A program made the translations under genes and the position numbers. Shown here piece by piece: positions 16,983 to 25,857 of a DNA stretch of 64,000 nt. How positions within the stretch are numbered: position 1 is the first letter of the stretch; every line of letters starts with the position of its first letter. Source of the stretch: RGIG3701 sp030530205 (lineage in GTDB: Bacteria > Planctomycetota > Planctomycetia > Pirellulales > Thermoguttaceae); contig JAUMVK010000010.1 in assembly GCA_030530205.1 (NCBI GenBank), positions 47,285-111,284 on the forward strand, given 5' to 3'. The notes below the pieces were generated by a model. It was not told the origin of the DNA. It saw only the letters and a list, made by a program, of their open reading frames with translations, and made no database searches.

Positions 16983-18614
16983 TTAACGATTCAGGGTGAG
17001 TCCGAAGACGAAGCCGTGCATGAAGACGTTCTTTTCGTGATCACCATCCTGTTTGATTCCGAGGACTGAGCCACCCGTCGTATTGTCGAGGGAGTAGTCC
17101 GTCATTCCACTCGGGCGAGCGATGTTTCCGGCGTAAATTCCAGACCAGCCGACGTGGAGGTTGATTTTGTTCGTCAGGTCGAACTTGAATTTGACGCCCA
17201 ATTCAGCAACCGGAGTGAAGGTGTCATAGGACTGACGGCTGTATCCGCTGATTCCGCTTGCGCCGATGTTCGGAGCGTAGTAGTAAACGGATTTGATGTT
17301 GAGGTCGTTGTCGGAGCCGCTGGTGCTGTTGTTGGTGGATTCGTACATGCTGTTCGGGCCCCACATTCCGTTGACGTAACCATTCGAGCCAAGGCAGGCG
17401 TTGTTGGTGATTTTCTGGGCGTTGTAGGCCGCAGTGAATTTGGCGAGGATTTCCATTCCGAAGCGTCCGGTGTTGCGAGACCATCTCAGGCCAATTTGAG
17501 GACCAACCAGGTTGTTGTCTGCTTCGGTTTTGATGCTTGTATCGTCAAGGAAATTCGGGGTATAAATCTCGCCGTTTCCGCTTGCGCCGTGGCTTCCGCC
17601 CCAGAATCCGAACTCTTCATTCCACTTCATATAGCGGACACCAAGGCCGAGTTCAAACATTCCGATACGAGTTGCGTGAGCACGGTGGAGATAGTTGAGT
17701 TCAACTCCCCAAGTGTCAATGTCATCCCACATTTCAGCATCGTTGAACTGGACCAGCATACGGTCAACATAAAGGTCCTGGGTTTGTACGACTTGACTGT
17801 CGTCGTCATCATCACCACCTACCTGGTAAGCATACCGGGTTTCCGTGTGGCAGTCGTGCCAGGTGTCTTTGGTGGAGGTGTTGAGGATGATCCCTTTGAG
17901 GTAATTGTTGCCATAACCGTCGTGGGCTGTCATCGTATCGTTGAAACCAACCTGGACATTCGTACCGGAGTAGCTGTTGTTGCCGCCGATCGTAAAGACC
18001 TGACATTCCCACCCATTATGGCCGTTCATAAATCCGAAGTTGTAACGTTGACCAACCTGAAACTTGGTATCGAGCAGACTCGTATTCCAGGTGTTGTGCT
18101 GCGTGGTCATGGTTACGATTCCCATGGGACCGTACTGGTCATCAGCAAGGTCTTTGAAGTTCGGATCTCCAAGAATCTGGTATCCATAGACAATCGCTTC
18201 TCTGACCGTGGACGATTTGCCGTCGCCGTCAACGATGTTGTAACCTGCAGTTTTGCCGCTGCCAGTGTTGTTCGTGTCGTCGTCATCGTCATCGTCATCA
18301 TCACCGCTCTGCTGATTCACGATGAACCACTGTGAAGAATTGTTTCTCACAGTCCAATCGAGCTTGTAGGCTGTAGCGCCTTCGGCATTCTCGTTGCCGA
18401 CCAGGCCGCTCTTCGGACTGGGAAGCGCCCAGTAAAGCCCTTCAGCTCCAAAGAAGAAACCGTCATTTTCGTAATGACCACCCGAGTAGTCATTAGCGGT
18501 CTGGACATCCCAGATCTGGGCATCGCTGATTTGAGCGGATGCCGGGGTGCAGCAGATGCTCAGTCCCATGAGCACAATTGCCGCAACGATTGTTTTCAAT
18601 GTGTTGTTTAGCAT
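16983..18614 (-). CDS. BBP7-type outer membrane beta-barrel protein with poly-Asp stretches
   Basis: 543 aa, ATG start with GAGGTGG nine bases upstream, signal peptide (IVLMGLSICCTPASA). The pattern ENDGFFFGAEGLYWALPSPKSGL near the N terminus matches the planctomycete BBP7 beta-barrel family, and the C terminus (VFMHGFVFGLTLNR) ends in an aromatic-rich strand as in outer membrane barrels. Two inserted acidic runs stand out: nine Asp near residue 105, and a shorter run near residue 270, both coded by GAT/GAC triplets. Same style of run is far longer in the partial gene at 62958. Expected location is the outer membrane, possibly as porin or structural barrel. A terminator and a repeat element flank the gene. 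Confidence 0.75.
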   Translation of the reverse strand: MLNNTLKTIVAAIVLMGLSICCTPASAQISDAQIWDVQTANDYSGGHYENDGFFFGAEGLYWALPSPKSGLVGNENAEGATAYKLDWTVRNNSSQWFIVNQQSGDDDDDDDDDTNNTGSGKTAGYNIVDGDGKSSTVREAIVYGYQILGDPNFKDLADDQYGPMGIVTMTTQHNTWNTSLLDTKFQVGQRYNFGFMNGHNGWECQVFTIGGNNSYSGTNVQVGFNDTMTAHDGYGNNYLKGIILNTSTKDTWHDCHTETRYAYQVGGDDDDDSQVVQTQDLYVDRMLVQFNDAEMWDDIDTWGVELNYLHRAHATRIGMFELGLGVRYMKWNEEFGFWGGSHGASGNGEIYTPNFLDDTSIKTEADNNLVGPQIGLRWSRNTGRFGMEILAKFTAAYNAQKITNNACLGSNGYVNGMWGPNSMYESTNNSTSGSDNDLNIKSVYYYAPNIGASGISGYSRQSYDTFTPVAELGVKFKFDLTNKINLHVGWSGIYAGNIARPSGMTDYSLDNTTGGSVLGIKQDGDHEKNVFMHGFVFGLTLNR

Positions 18615-19187
18615 TGTTTTCCACCTCGGATTACAATTGCTTCGAGAATTACCAATTCCTAAAACCTCTCAGTTTTGCTTTCCTACACTGGAAAACTACC
18701 CTGAAAGCCAGAATGGGATTCTCGAACTAGTCCCAATATTTTCTGGTTATGTATTTTATATCGGTAAGAATGATTTCACTAATTGAATCAATTTGGTAAA
18801 CTTTGACGATTTTTTCGGTTTTTTTGCTTTTTCCGATTATTTCGGCGAAAAATGGAGAGTTTGGGAGAGATAGGACGGAAATTTTTCTCGAAATATTTTG
18901 TGAAAGAGGGAAATAATTGATTAAAGCAAAAAGAAAACTCCCAAAATCCAGCGAAAGTCAAGCTTTTATTTCAGAACTCACGCGGAGATGCGGAGACGCG
19001 GAGGGTCAGAGAATGGGGATGTGCGAATTATCAACGGTTATGCGGGTCCCAAACCTTCCTAACCATAAACTCCGCATCTCCGCGTGAGATAAAAGCATCA
19101 TACGCTGGACCTGACCGTGTTTTGATTATTTTTTCCGTACGCGATTACCGGATGGGCCGTTTAAATAAAGGTTTAAGCCGGCTGGGC
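18615..19187. other. Long intergenic region with an inverted-repeat element
   Basis: This 573-base gap lies between the BBP7 gene start and the ABC permease stop. The part next to the BBP7 gene is AT rich and should hold its promoter: a TATAAA-like -10 and a weak TTAGTG -35 lie near 18757-18785 on the minus strand. The rest holds the repeat at 18963-19096. No gene is supported. Confidence 0.5.
18963..19096. repeat. Inverted-repeat element (CTCACGCGGAGATGCGGAG family)
   Basis: Arms are CTCACGCGGAGATGCGGAG at 18978-18996 and its complement at 19071-19089; the outer bases GCTTTTAT and ATAAAAGC extend the pairing. The centre of about 74 bases is not palindromic. Similar CCGCATCTCCGCG-type repeats are, from memory, frequent in other bacterial genomes. 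Confidence 0.8.
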
Positions 19188-20129
19188 TTACTTTCTTACA
19201 AAAATCGCCAAAAAGAACGGGCCGCCCAGAAGGGCCGTAAGGATCCCGACCGGGATTTCGTCCGGAAAAATCACGGTTCGGGCGAATGTGTCGCACAGTA
19301 TTAATAGTATGGCCCCACCGAGAAAGACTGCGGGAACCAGAATTACGTGCCGCGCTCCGACGAGGCGCCGCATGATGTGCGGGACCATCAACCCGAGGAA
19401 TCCAATGGGGCCGCAAACCGAAACGATCGCCGCGACCATAAAAGAAGCGGTGACGAGCAGAAGCGTTTGAACCCGTGAAACTGCGACTCCGCGCGCCTGG
19501 GCGAGTTCCTCACCCATACTGAAGAGGTCCAGCTCGCGGCAATGCCACGCCAGAACGCCGCTCGCGATCGAAACCCACGGAAGAAGCGTCAGGACGGGAA
19601 CGTACCCGCCTCCGCCATCCAGCCCGCCCATCGTCCAGCGCAGCATCCGCACGGTCTGCGTCGGGTCGCAGAGGTACTGTAAAAGCATGATGAGGCTCGA
19701 ACAAAGAAAACTGACCGCCACGCCGGCGAGCAGAACGTCCGTGGGACTGGTTCGGCTGGAAACGCGTACGAGGGTGAAAATCAGTGCCAATGAGGTTAAA
19801 GCGCCCAAAAAAGCTGCAAAAACGACCGGCGAAATCGCAAGAATGGGGCAAAATGGAAGGGCGGCTCCCGGAGCAAGCGCCAGAAGCAGTGTCGCGCCGA
19901 GCGCCGAGCCGCTGGCCGTCCCGAGCGTGAACGGCGTGGCCAGAGGATTCCGAAAAAGGGCCTGAAACGTCAGCCCGGCAACGGCCAGCCCGCCGCCGGT
20001 CACAAGCGCACAAAGTACCCGAGGGACTCGGAGCGACCAAAAGACCCACGGCTCCGCCGCCGGACCAATAAACGGCACGGTTATAACGACCGCGAGGAAC
20101 AATATTATTAATAAAAACAAAGTACGCAT
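19188..20129 (-). CDS. Iron/cobalamin-type ABC transporter permease (FecCD family)
   Basis: 313 aa from the ATG at 20129; the frame is open upstream but that part lies in the repeat block, so this start is the plausible one. About nine hydrophobic helices, family motifs RVPRVLCALVTGGGLAVAGLTFQALFRNPLATP near residue 30 and GFLGLMVPHIMRRLVG with the coupling-helix-like loop near residue 240. Imports a siderophore, heme or cobalamin-like ligand with an ATPase. The likely partner ATPase is at 25045-25857, five kilobases away with other genes between. No binding protein is visible in the window, so the system is incomplete here or split. Confidence 0.85.
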   Translation of the reverse strand: MRTLFLLIILFLAVVITVPFIGPAAEPWVFWSLRVPRVLCALVTGGGLAVAGLTFQALFRNPLATPFTLGTASGSALGATLLLALAPGAALPFCPILAISPVVFAAFLGALTSLALIFTLVRVSSRTSPTDVLLAGVAVSFLCSSLIMLLQYLCDPTQTVRMLRWTMGGLDGGGGYVPVLTLLPWVSIASGVLAWHCRELDLFSMGEELAQARGVAVSRVQTLLLVTASFMVAAIVSVCGPIGFLGLMVPHIMRRLVGARHVILVPAVFLGGAILLILCDTFARTVIFPDEIPVGILTALLGGPFFLAIFVRK

Positions 20130-20221
20130 AATATAAAGTTTATCAGAGTTTCTTTTTTTTTCAAGGGGTGGGGGGTTGCGAAGGGATGGGATTTGTGGTA
20201 AACTGAGAAAGTAATGTTTAC

Positions 20222-20245
20222 GGGGACGACGCTTCCAGCGTCGTC
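20222..20245. repeat. Palindrome of the GACGACGCTTCC family, left member of an inverted pair
   Basis: GGGGA followed by the perfect palindrome-like core GACGACGCTTCCAGCGTCGT and C. The right member, at 20444-20466, is its inverse ending in CGTCCCC, so the outer GGGGA/TCCCC behave like ends of a composite. Confidence 0.85.
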
Positions 20246-20249
20246 TTGT

Positions 20250-20438
20250 GGAGTACGATGATACAGTCGCGCAGCGACATTCATCGCTTTCCCTTGCGGC
20301 AATACCACCTTGAAGAGGTGTTTGCCGCTGAAGCGCACTGGACGTTTTCCTCGCGAAAACCTTTTTTCGTCGTAATATTTTTCGACCGCTAAGTGAAAGC
20401 GGCAAAGGAAGCCTCCGGCTTCTGTATTGCCGCACTCC
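20250..20438 (+). repeat. 189-bp multi-hairpin element, copy A
   Basis: Bounded by GGAGTACG and CGCACTCC. Inside are hairpin arms CGATGA/TCATCG with an inner GTCGC/GCGAC, then GCGGCAA/TTGCCGC with inner CACCT/AGGTG, then GCGGCAA/TTGCCGC with inner GAAGCC/GGCTTC. Copy B at 28932-29121 has the same layout. Both copies sit directly upstream of FAD-dependent oxidoreductase genes and have the same orientation to them. The start codon of the gene here is 84 bases past the element. Confidence 0.8.
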
Positions 20439-20443
20439 AGAAA

Positions 20444-20466
20444 ACGACGCTGGAAGCGTCGTCCCC
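20444..20466. repeat. Palindrome of the GACGACGCTTCC family, right member of an inverted pair
   Basis: ACGACGCTGGAAGCGTCGTC followed by CCC, the inverse of 20222-20245. It lies about 55 bases before the ATG of the next gene. Confidence 0.85.
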
Positions 20467-20521
20467 GCAATATTTTTTGGTGCGTCCAAAACGCCGCCCT
20501 CCAAATCTGAAAGGTTTTTCG

Positions 20522-22600
20522 ATGAAACATTTCCTCACCCTCTTTTTTCTGTTGGTCACGATCCCGCTTTACGCGCAGGAAGTTTATGATGTAGTGGTTT
20601 ACGGCGGGTCCAGCGCGGGCGTTTCCGCGGCGGTTCAGGCCCGGCGTATGGGGCACTCGGCCGTGATCGTCTGCCCCGACGTCCATCTCGGAGGCCTTTC
20701 CTCCGCAGGGCTCGGCGCGACCGACTCGGGCGACCGCTCCGTCATTGGCGGGATCGCTCATGAATTTTACCACCGGCTCTGGGTCCACTACCAGAAGCCC
20801 GAATCGTGGAACTGGACCCGGATCCCGAATCTGGGAATGCCGGGCCAGGGGGGCCGCGGGTTCGATAATCAGGACGAAAGCGCGTGGGTTTTCGAGCCGC
20901 ACGTCGCGGAAATGATTTTTGACCAGTTCGTGAAGGAAAACGAGATCCCGGTCTTCCGCGGCCGCTACCTCGATCGGATGAAAAAGGACTGCGTGACTAA
21001 AGATGGCGCAAAAATCACCGCGATCCGCATGACGAACGGCGAGATCTACTGCGGCAAAATGTTCATCGACGCGACCTACGAGGGCGACTTGATGGCCGCG
21101 GCCGGCGTCAGTTACACGTTGGGGCGCGAGTCGAACGACCAGTACGGCGAGACGCTCAACGGTGTGCAGGTGGCGCAGGCGCGTTACCACCAGTTCGCCC
21201 CGCCGAGTGAAGTGGACCCGTACGTGATCCCGGGCAAACCGGAAAGCGGGCTTCTGCCGCAGATCAATGAGACTGTGGACGAAGATGGAACCGGAGACGC
21301 GAGGATCCAGGCGTACTGCTACCGGCTCTGCATGACGCGCGTGCCGGAAAACCGTGTTCCGTTCCCCAAGCCGGAAAATTACGACCCGAAGAACTACGAG
21401 CTGTTCCTGCGCTCGGTCGAGGCGGGGCAGCGGTTCCTGATGATCATTTCCCAGATGCCGAACGGCAAGACCGACACGAATAACGGCGGGCCGGTCTCGC
21501 ACGACTTCATCGGGCAGAACTACGACTACATCGAGGCCGATGACGCGGAGCGCGAGCGCATTTGCAAGGCGCACGAGGACTGGCAGATGGGCCTGATGTG
21601 GACGCTCCAAAACGATCCGCGCGTTCCGGAAAACGTTCGGAAAGCATACGGTGATCTGGGGCTTGCAAAAGATGAATTCCCCGACACGCACCACATCGGG
21701 CATAAAATTTACGTCCGCGAGGGGCGACGCATGGTGAGCGACTTCGTGCACACGGAACTGCACTGCTGCCGCATCACGCCGGTGGAGCGCCCGATCGGTT
21801 TCGGCTCGTACAATATGGACTCGCACCACTGCCAGCGGTACGTGAAGCTGAACGCGGAAGGAAAGCCGGTCGTATGGAATGAGGGCGACGTGGAAGTCGG
21901 CCCGGGCGGCGCGTACCCGATCGACTTTGGAACGATCCTCCCGAAAAAGGCCGAGTGCGTGAACCTCCTCGTGCCGGTTTGCGTTTCCAGCTCGCACATC
22001 GCGTACGGCTCGATCCGCATGGAGCCGGTCTTCATGATCCTCGGCCAGAGCGCCGCGACCGCCGCCTGTTTCGCGATCGAAGACGGGAAGGACGTGCAGG
22101 ACGTTGATTACGAAAAACTCGCCGCCCGTCTGCGCGCCGACAAGCAGGTGATCGAAAAAGAACTCAGGCCCGCGAAGTACCACATGCAGCTCGACAAACT
22201 GCCGGGGATCGTCGTGGACGACGAAGACGCGGAACTCATCGGCGACTGGAAGTTCAACGATGTATGCTCCCCGCGCCTGGGGAAAGGCTACCACCACTCC
22301 GACGGGGTGAAGGACGGCAAGCTCAAGGCGGTCTTTACGCTGGAAGTTCCGGAAGCGGGAAACTACGAAGTGCGCCTGATCTACCCGACGAACGGGAACC
22401 GAGCGACGAACGTTCCGGTGGAAATCGCTACGGCGGACGGCGTGAAGAGTTTCGCGGTGAACCAGCAGAAGCAGTCCGACCCGCCGTTTGAGATCCTCGG
22501 AACGTTCCGCTTCGAGAAAGGCCCCGCGACCGTCACGCTGACCAATAAGGGGGTGAACGGCTACGTCCTGGTAGATGGTGTGCAGATGATCAGGAAGTGA
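20522..22600 (+). CDS. Secreted FAD-dependent oxidoreductase with C-terminal carbohydrate-binding-like domain
   Basis: 692 aa from the ATG at 20522, with a signal peptide (LFFLLVTIPLYAQE). The N-terminal Rossmann motif YDVVVYGGSSAGVSAAVQARRMGHSAVIV binds FAD, followed by LGGLSSAGLGATDSGDRSVIGG, as in the PF12831-type family often annotated 'FAD-dependent oxidoreductase' or xanthan-lyase-associated. The last 140 residues (DWKFNDVC...DGVKDGKLKAVFTLEVPEAGNYEV...VLVDGVQMI) form a beta-sandwich like the golvesin/xanthan-lyase C-terminal domain, likely sugar binding. It probably oxidises or eliminates a sugar or polyol outside the membrane. The multi-hairpin repeat precedes it, and a paralogous oxidoreductase lies at 25854-28865. 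Confidence 0.8.
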   Translation: MKHFLTLFFLLVTIPLYAQEVYDVVVYGGSSAGVSAAVQARRMGHSAVIVCPDVHLGGLSSAGLGATDSGDRSVIGGIAHEFYHRLWVHYQKPESWNWTRIPNLGMPGQGGRGFDNQDESAWVFEPHVAEMIFDQFVKENEIPVFRGRYLDRMKKDCVTKDGAKITAIRMTNGEIYCGKMFIDATYEGDLMAAAGVSYTLGRESNDQYGETLNGVQVAQARYHQFAPPSEVDPYVIPGKPESGLLPQINETVDEDGTGDARIQAYCYRLCMTRVPENRVPFPKPENYDPKNYELFLRSVEAGQRFLMIISQMPNGKTDTNNGGPVSHDFIGQNYDYIEADDAERERICKAHEDWQMGLMWTLQNDPRVPENVRKAYGDLGLAKDEFPDTHHIGHKIYVREGRRMVSDFVHTELHCCRITPVERPIGFGSYNMDSHHCQRYVKLNAEGKPVVWNEGDVEVGPGGAYPIDFGTILPKKAECVNLLVPVCVSSSHIAYGSIRMEPVFMILGQSAATAACFAIEDGKDVQDVDYEKLAARLRADKQVIEKELRPAKYHMQLDKLPGIVVDDEDAELIGDWKFNDVCSPRLGKGYHHSDGVKDGKLKAVFTLEVPEAGNYEVRLIYPTNGNRATNVPVEIATADGVKSFAVNQQKQSDPPFEILGTFRFEKGPATVTLTNKGVNGYVLVDGVQMIRK

Positions 22601-22666
22601 TCGGGCGGTTCTCGTTTTGCGGGGGCCAAATATTGGATCGCTCAACCGTTACCGCTTCCTAATTTC

Positions 22667-22785
22667 ATTTAAACACGGATTTCCACGGATTAAAGGGATG
22701 AAAAGGATTTTTTTGGAAAGACTTTGACCTCTTTCTTTAAAAATCCGTGAAAAACCTTTGAATCCGTGGAAATCCGTGTTTAAAT
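22667..22785. repeat. Inverted-repeat element (ATTTAAACACGGATT family), copy 1
   Basis: Arms ATTTAAACACGGATTTCCACG and its complement ending GTGTTTAAAT lie at 22667-22688 and 22764-22785. The centre is different from copies 2 and 3. It lies between convergent stop codons, so it may also act in transcription termination. Confidence 0.8.
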
Positions 22786-22846
22786 TAAGGCTGGAAGCGA
22801 GGCTGGTTCCGGAAATGGCCTTTTCGGTCAGTTTCGGGTTTTTGTT

Positions 22847-25048
22847 TTAAAGCCCTTTGCGGACGAAGAACCCGCAGCCGCCCGTTCCCACCACGAGTTC
22901 CTCGGGGTCGAACGGGTTGAACGCGGCACACTCGGCGCGCAGGGTCGGCAGACCGTCGGAGATGCTCCGCCACGTTTTCCCGTCGTCGGTCGAAACTTTC
23001 ACCGGCTCGCACCAGATGTGGTCGTGGAACGGATGATCAGCGAAAACGAGCACGATCGTTTCCGGCTTTTCCGGGTGAGCCACCGGGCAGACCGCGCAGG
23101 CGTGCGTCGGATCGTCGTAAAGTTTGGTCCATCGGGCGTCTTCCGGCTGGCTCGGGTCATACCGCCAGAGGCCCCCCTCGCGGGTTTGCCAGGCGGCGTG
23201 GAACGGCGTGTGCAGGACCCGGCCGCGCGCATCGACGCAAATTCTTCCCGCGACTTTAGGCCCGCCGACGCACGTGAAATCTTTCCCGTTTCGGGTGAAC
23301 CAAAGCCCCGTTTTCCCCGAGACGTAAAACGTTTTTTCTTTGCCGGGCACGGGCGCGATCCAGCCGAATGAGTCGGAATCGCTCACGAGTTCCCACTTCT
23401 GACCGCCGTCTTTCGTCCGGAAGAGCTTCCCCCCGAAAATGACCCAGACGCGAGCCGAGTCGCTTGGCGAGACGAAAACCCCCGTGGCCACGCAGGATTT
23501 TCCGTCTGGTAGTCCACTTCCCTCCACCGCGAGCGGCTCCCACGGCCCGGGCTGGTTCAGGCCGCCTTTCAGGACGTTCCCGGAGTTCCCGCCTTGGCCG
23601 GTGGTCACGTAAACCGTGCCGTCTTTGGAGAAGCACGCGTCGTTTCCGCCGCCCCACGGCTGGGGTTTCTGGCCGTGGTACGACCACGATTTCATGAAGT
23701 CGTTCGACTCCCAGCACTTTCCCGCGTCCATCGCCATGAGCACGGAGCGCCCCTCGTGGTACGGGTCGAACCGGAACGCCATGGTGCAGAGGCCCGAGTA
23801 GCCGCGCCCTTTCCACGTCCAGTCCGTGCCGTCGGGGACCTGCTCGCTGGTGAGGTCTTTCCACGTCTCGCCGCCGTCCGCCGAGGCGAAGATCGTTTCG
23901 GCTCCCGCGCCGTAAACTTCATTTTCGTTTTTCGGGTTGACGCTCAAAACCGTCACGCCGTAACCGCTCGGGTACGCGATTTTGACCGGTCGTTTCACGC
24001 CGTTCATTTCGTGGGCCAGAATGACGCGCCACGACTTCCCGCCGTCGTCCGACCGGTAAAATTTGGCCCCGTTCCAGGCCGAGTCGTTTGTGTACAGAAC
24101 GTCCGGGTTGGACGGCGCGACGCAAAACGCTTTGAACCGGGCCGTAAGGTTTGGGTTGGTCGTGGCGTGGATCTTCAGGCCCTCATTGCACGCAAACCAG
24201 GTTTTTCCTCCGTCGGTCGTTTTGAAGATCCCGCCCGGGAGGCACTGCGCCGGCGTTCCGTCTTCGTTTTTCTGCGGGCAGGAATTCAGGCTGGCCCACA
24301 AAATTTTCGGGTCGGTCGGATGCGCGACGACTCGCTCCACGGCTCCGTGCGGAAGGCCCTCGGAGGCTTTCGACCAGGTTTTTCCGCCGTCCGCACTCCG
24401 GAAGATCCCGAGGTCTGAAACCGCGGCGAAAAGGATTTTCGAGGAGCCTGCCGCAAAGGTCGCGCTCACAATATTTTGGTCGAGTTTCGAGGCCATTTCC
24501 CAGTTTTCGCCGCCGTCGGTGCTTTCCCAGACCGCGCCCCAGAGCGGTTTTCCGGCGCTTGCGTTCCAGCGTCGGCTCGAGCCGCCAAACGCGAAAAGGT
24601 GGTTTTCGTCGTTGGGGTCGAAAAGGACTTTTTCGATTGGCGCCGAGTAGCTGAACTCGGAAATTTTCGGGAAACCATTTCGTTTTTCGACCCAGGTTTT
24701 CCCTCCGTCGGCGCTTTTGTACGGGCCGCTCATGGTTCCCGCCCAGACCGTTTGCGGGTCCGATGGGTGGAACGTCGTGTCGCCGATCTCAACGGCGTAA
24801 AGCCCGAAAACCGGCTCCCACGTTTCGCCGCGGTCGTGCGAGAGGCCGATGCTCAGCATATCGCCGCCGACCAAAATGTGCTTCGAGTCGAACGGCGAGA
24901 CTTCCACGGAGGTCATCCACCCGCCGCAGCCGGGTTCCTTGACGGGCCGCCACCCATTCGGATCCGTCGTGGCCCGCGTCTGCGCCAGAACCAGCGGCGC
25001 CGCCGCCAGCGTGAGGAAAAGGAAAAAAAGAATGGAGTGTTTTTTCAT
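22847..25048 (-). CDS. Secreted Asp-box (BNR) repeat protein, sialidase- or xyloglucanase-like
   Basis: 733 aa, ATG start, signal peptide (FLFLTLAAAPLVLAQT). Nine Asp-box units follow the S-x-D-x-G-x-T-W pattern: for example SADGGKTW, STDGGENW, TTDGGKTW, SDDGGKSW and STDDGKTW, spread from residue 69 to about 690. The fold should be a beta-propeller with at least two propellers, as in GH74-like or sialidase-like enzymes, but no catalytic residues can be named. The start codon overlaps the stop of the ABC ATPase as ATGA, so the two are translationally coupled. Its substrate is unknown; glycan binding or cleavage is inferred. Confidence 0.75.
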   Translation of the reverse strand: MKKHSILFFLFLTLAAAPLVLAQTRATTDPNGWRPVKEPGCGGWMTSVEVSPFDSKHILVGGDMLSIGLSHDRGETWEPVFGLYAVEIGDTTFHPSDPQTVWAGTMSGPYKSADGGKTWVEKRNGFPKISEFSYSAPIEKVLFDPNDENHLFAFGGSSRRWNASAGKPLWGAVWESTDGGENWEMASKLDQNIVSATFAAGSSKILFAAVSDLGIFRSADGGKTWSKASEGLPHGAVERVVAHPTDPKILWASLNSCPQKNEDGTPAQCLPGGIFKTTDGGKTWFACNEGLKIHATTNPNLTARFKAFCVAPSNPDVLYTNDSAWNGAKFYRSDDGGKSWRVILAHEMNGVKRPVKIAYPSGYGVTVLSVNPKNENEVYGAGAETIFASADGGETWKDLTSEQVPDGTDWTWKGRGYSGLCTMAFRFDPYHEGRSVLMAMDAGKCWESNDFMKSWSYHGQKPQPWGGGNDACFSKDGTVYVTTGQGGNSGNVLKGGLNQPGPWEPLAVEGSGLPDGKSCVATGVFVSPSDSARVWVIFGGKLFRTKDGGQKWELVSDSDSFGWIAPVPGKEKTFYVSGKTGLWFTRNGKDFTCVGGPKVAGRICVDARGRVLHTPFHAAWQTREGGLWRYDPSQPEDARWTKLYDDPTHACAVCPVAHPEKPETIVLVFADHPFHDHIWCEPVKVSTDDGKTWRSISDGLPTLRAECAAFNPFDPEELVVGTGGCGFFVRKGL

Positions 25049-25857
25049 GGCGTTTCGTTTAATTGCTTGATTGGAAGCACGGCCGGAAAGGGAAGGTCCG
25101 GGTGCGGGATTCGTAAAAAAGACGTTTCAAAAATCGCTTCCGGCCAGTCCTCGGCCAGGAATTCGGCGGTTGATCCGTCAAAAATGAGAGTTCCGGCCTT
25201 CAGCCCCAGAATTCGATTGGCGTTCTGGACCGCCTCGTTGATCTCGTGCGTGATGAAGAGGATCGTTTTCTCTTCTTCACAGTTCAGTTGATGGAGCAGA
25301 GCAAAAATTTCCGTCCGGTTTCGATAATCCATTTGGGAGAACGCTTCATCAAGGAGCAGTATCTTGCCGTTCTGCGCCAGGGCGCCAGCCAGCCAGACGC
25401 GCTGAAGCTCACCGCCGGAAAGGGTGGAAAGGGACCGGTCCGCGAACTCATCCAGACCGGTCTGGGTCAGAACTTTCTCGCAGAGTGCCCGGTCGGCTGA
25501 GGTCAAAACACTCCACGGCGACTGGTGCGCGTAACGGGCCGCTTCGATGAATTCACGGACCGTGAACGGAAAACTTTGCGTCTGGATCTGCGGCACGTAC
25601 ACGATTTTTTGAGCCAGTTCACGAGCGGAGAGTTCTGCCAGATTACGCCCTTCAAAGGCCGCGTGAAAAGAAGCCTCGGCGGACAGGAGCCGCATGATAC
25701 ACTTCAGAAGTGTGGATTTTCCCGCTCCGTTTTGGCCCAGCAAGGCCGTAAAATCCCCCTTCTGAAGCTGGAAACCAACCCCCGAAAGGATCGTTTTTCC
25801 GCCCCGGACGCAGGTCAAATCGGAAATTTGGAAGAATTCAGAGTCCATTGGCTTCAT
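25045..25857 (-). CDS. ABC transporter ATP-binding protein (FecE/BtuD type)
   Basis: 270 aa; the first ATG (25857) overlaps the upstream stop as ATGA, the ATG four codons later is an alternative. Walker A GQNGAGKST, signature LSGGELQRV, Walker B ILLLDEAFS and the H-loop ITHE are all present; the D-loop reads SQMD rather than SALD. This energises uptake, most likely with the FecCD-type permease at 19188-20129, five kilobases downstream on the same strand. Between them lie the Asp-box protein and, on the opposite strand, an oxidoreductase, so the usual permease-ATPase order is broken. Neighbour genes overlap by four bases at both ends. Confidence 0.9.
   Translation of the reverse strand: MKPMDSEFFQISDLTCVRGGKTILSGVGFQLQKGDFTALLGQNGAGKSTLLKCIMRLLSAEASFHAAFEGRNLAELSARELAQKIVYVPQIQTQSFPFTVREFIEAARYAHQSPWSVLTSADRALCEKVLTQTGLDEFADRSLSTLSGGELQRVWLAGALAQNGKILLLDEAFSQMDYRNRTEIFALLHQLNCEEEKTILFITHEINEAVQNANRILGLKAGTLIFDGSTAEFLAEDWPEAIFETSFLRIPHPDLPFPAVLPIKQLNETP

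Larger units (their letters stand above)
20130..20521. other. Composite repeat block upstream of an FAD-dependent oxidoreductase gene
   Basis: Two outward-facing copies of the palindrome ACGACGCTTCCAGCGTCGT (20222-20245 and 20444-20466) bracket a 189-bp multi-hairpin sequence (20250-20438), listed separately. The remaining bases hold no gene. Confidence 0.7.

Noticed and set aside
20108..22645. 845-codon open frame on the minus strand opposite the oxidoreductase
   Set aside because: It is rich in Arg, His, Val and Asp without family motifs and is antisense to a well-supported FAD-dependent oxidoreductase. Long antisense frames arise from codon bias in this GC-rich coding DNA.
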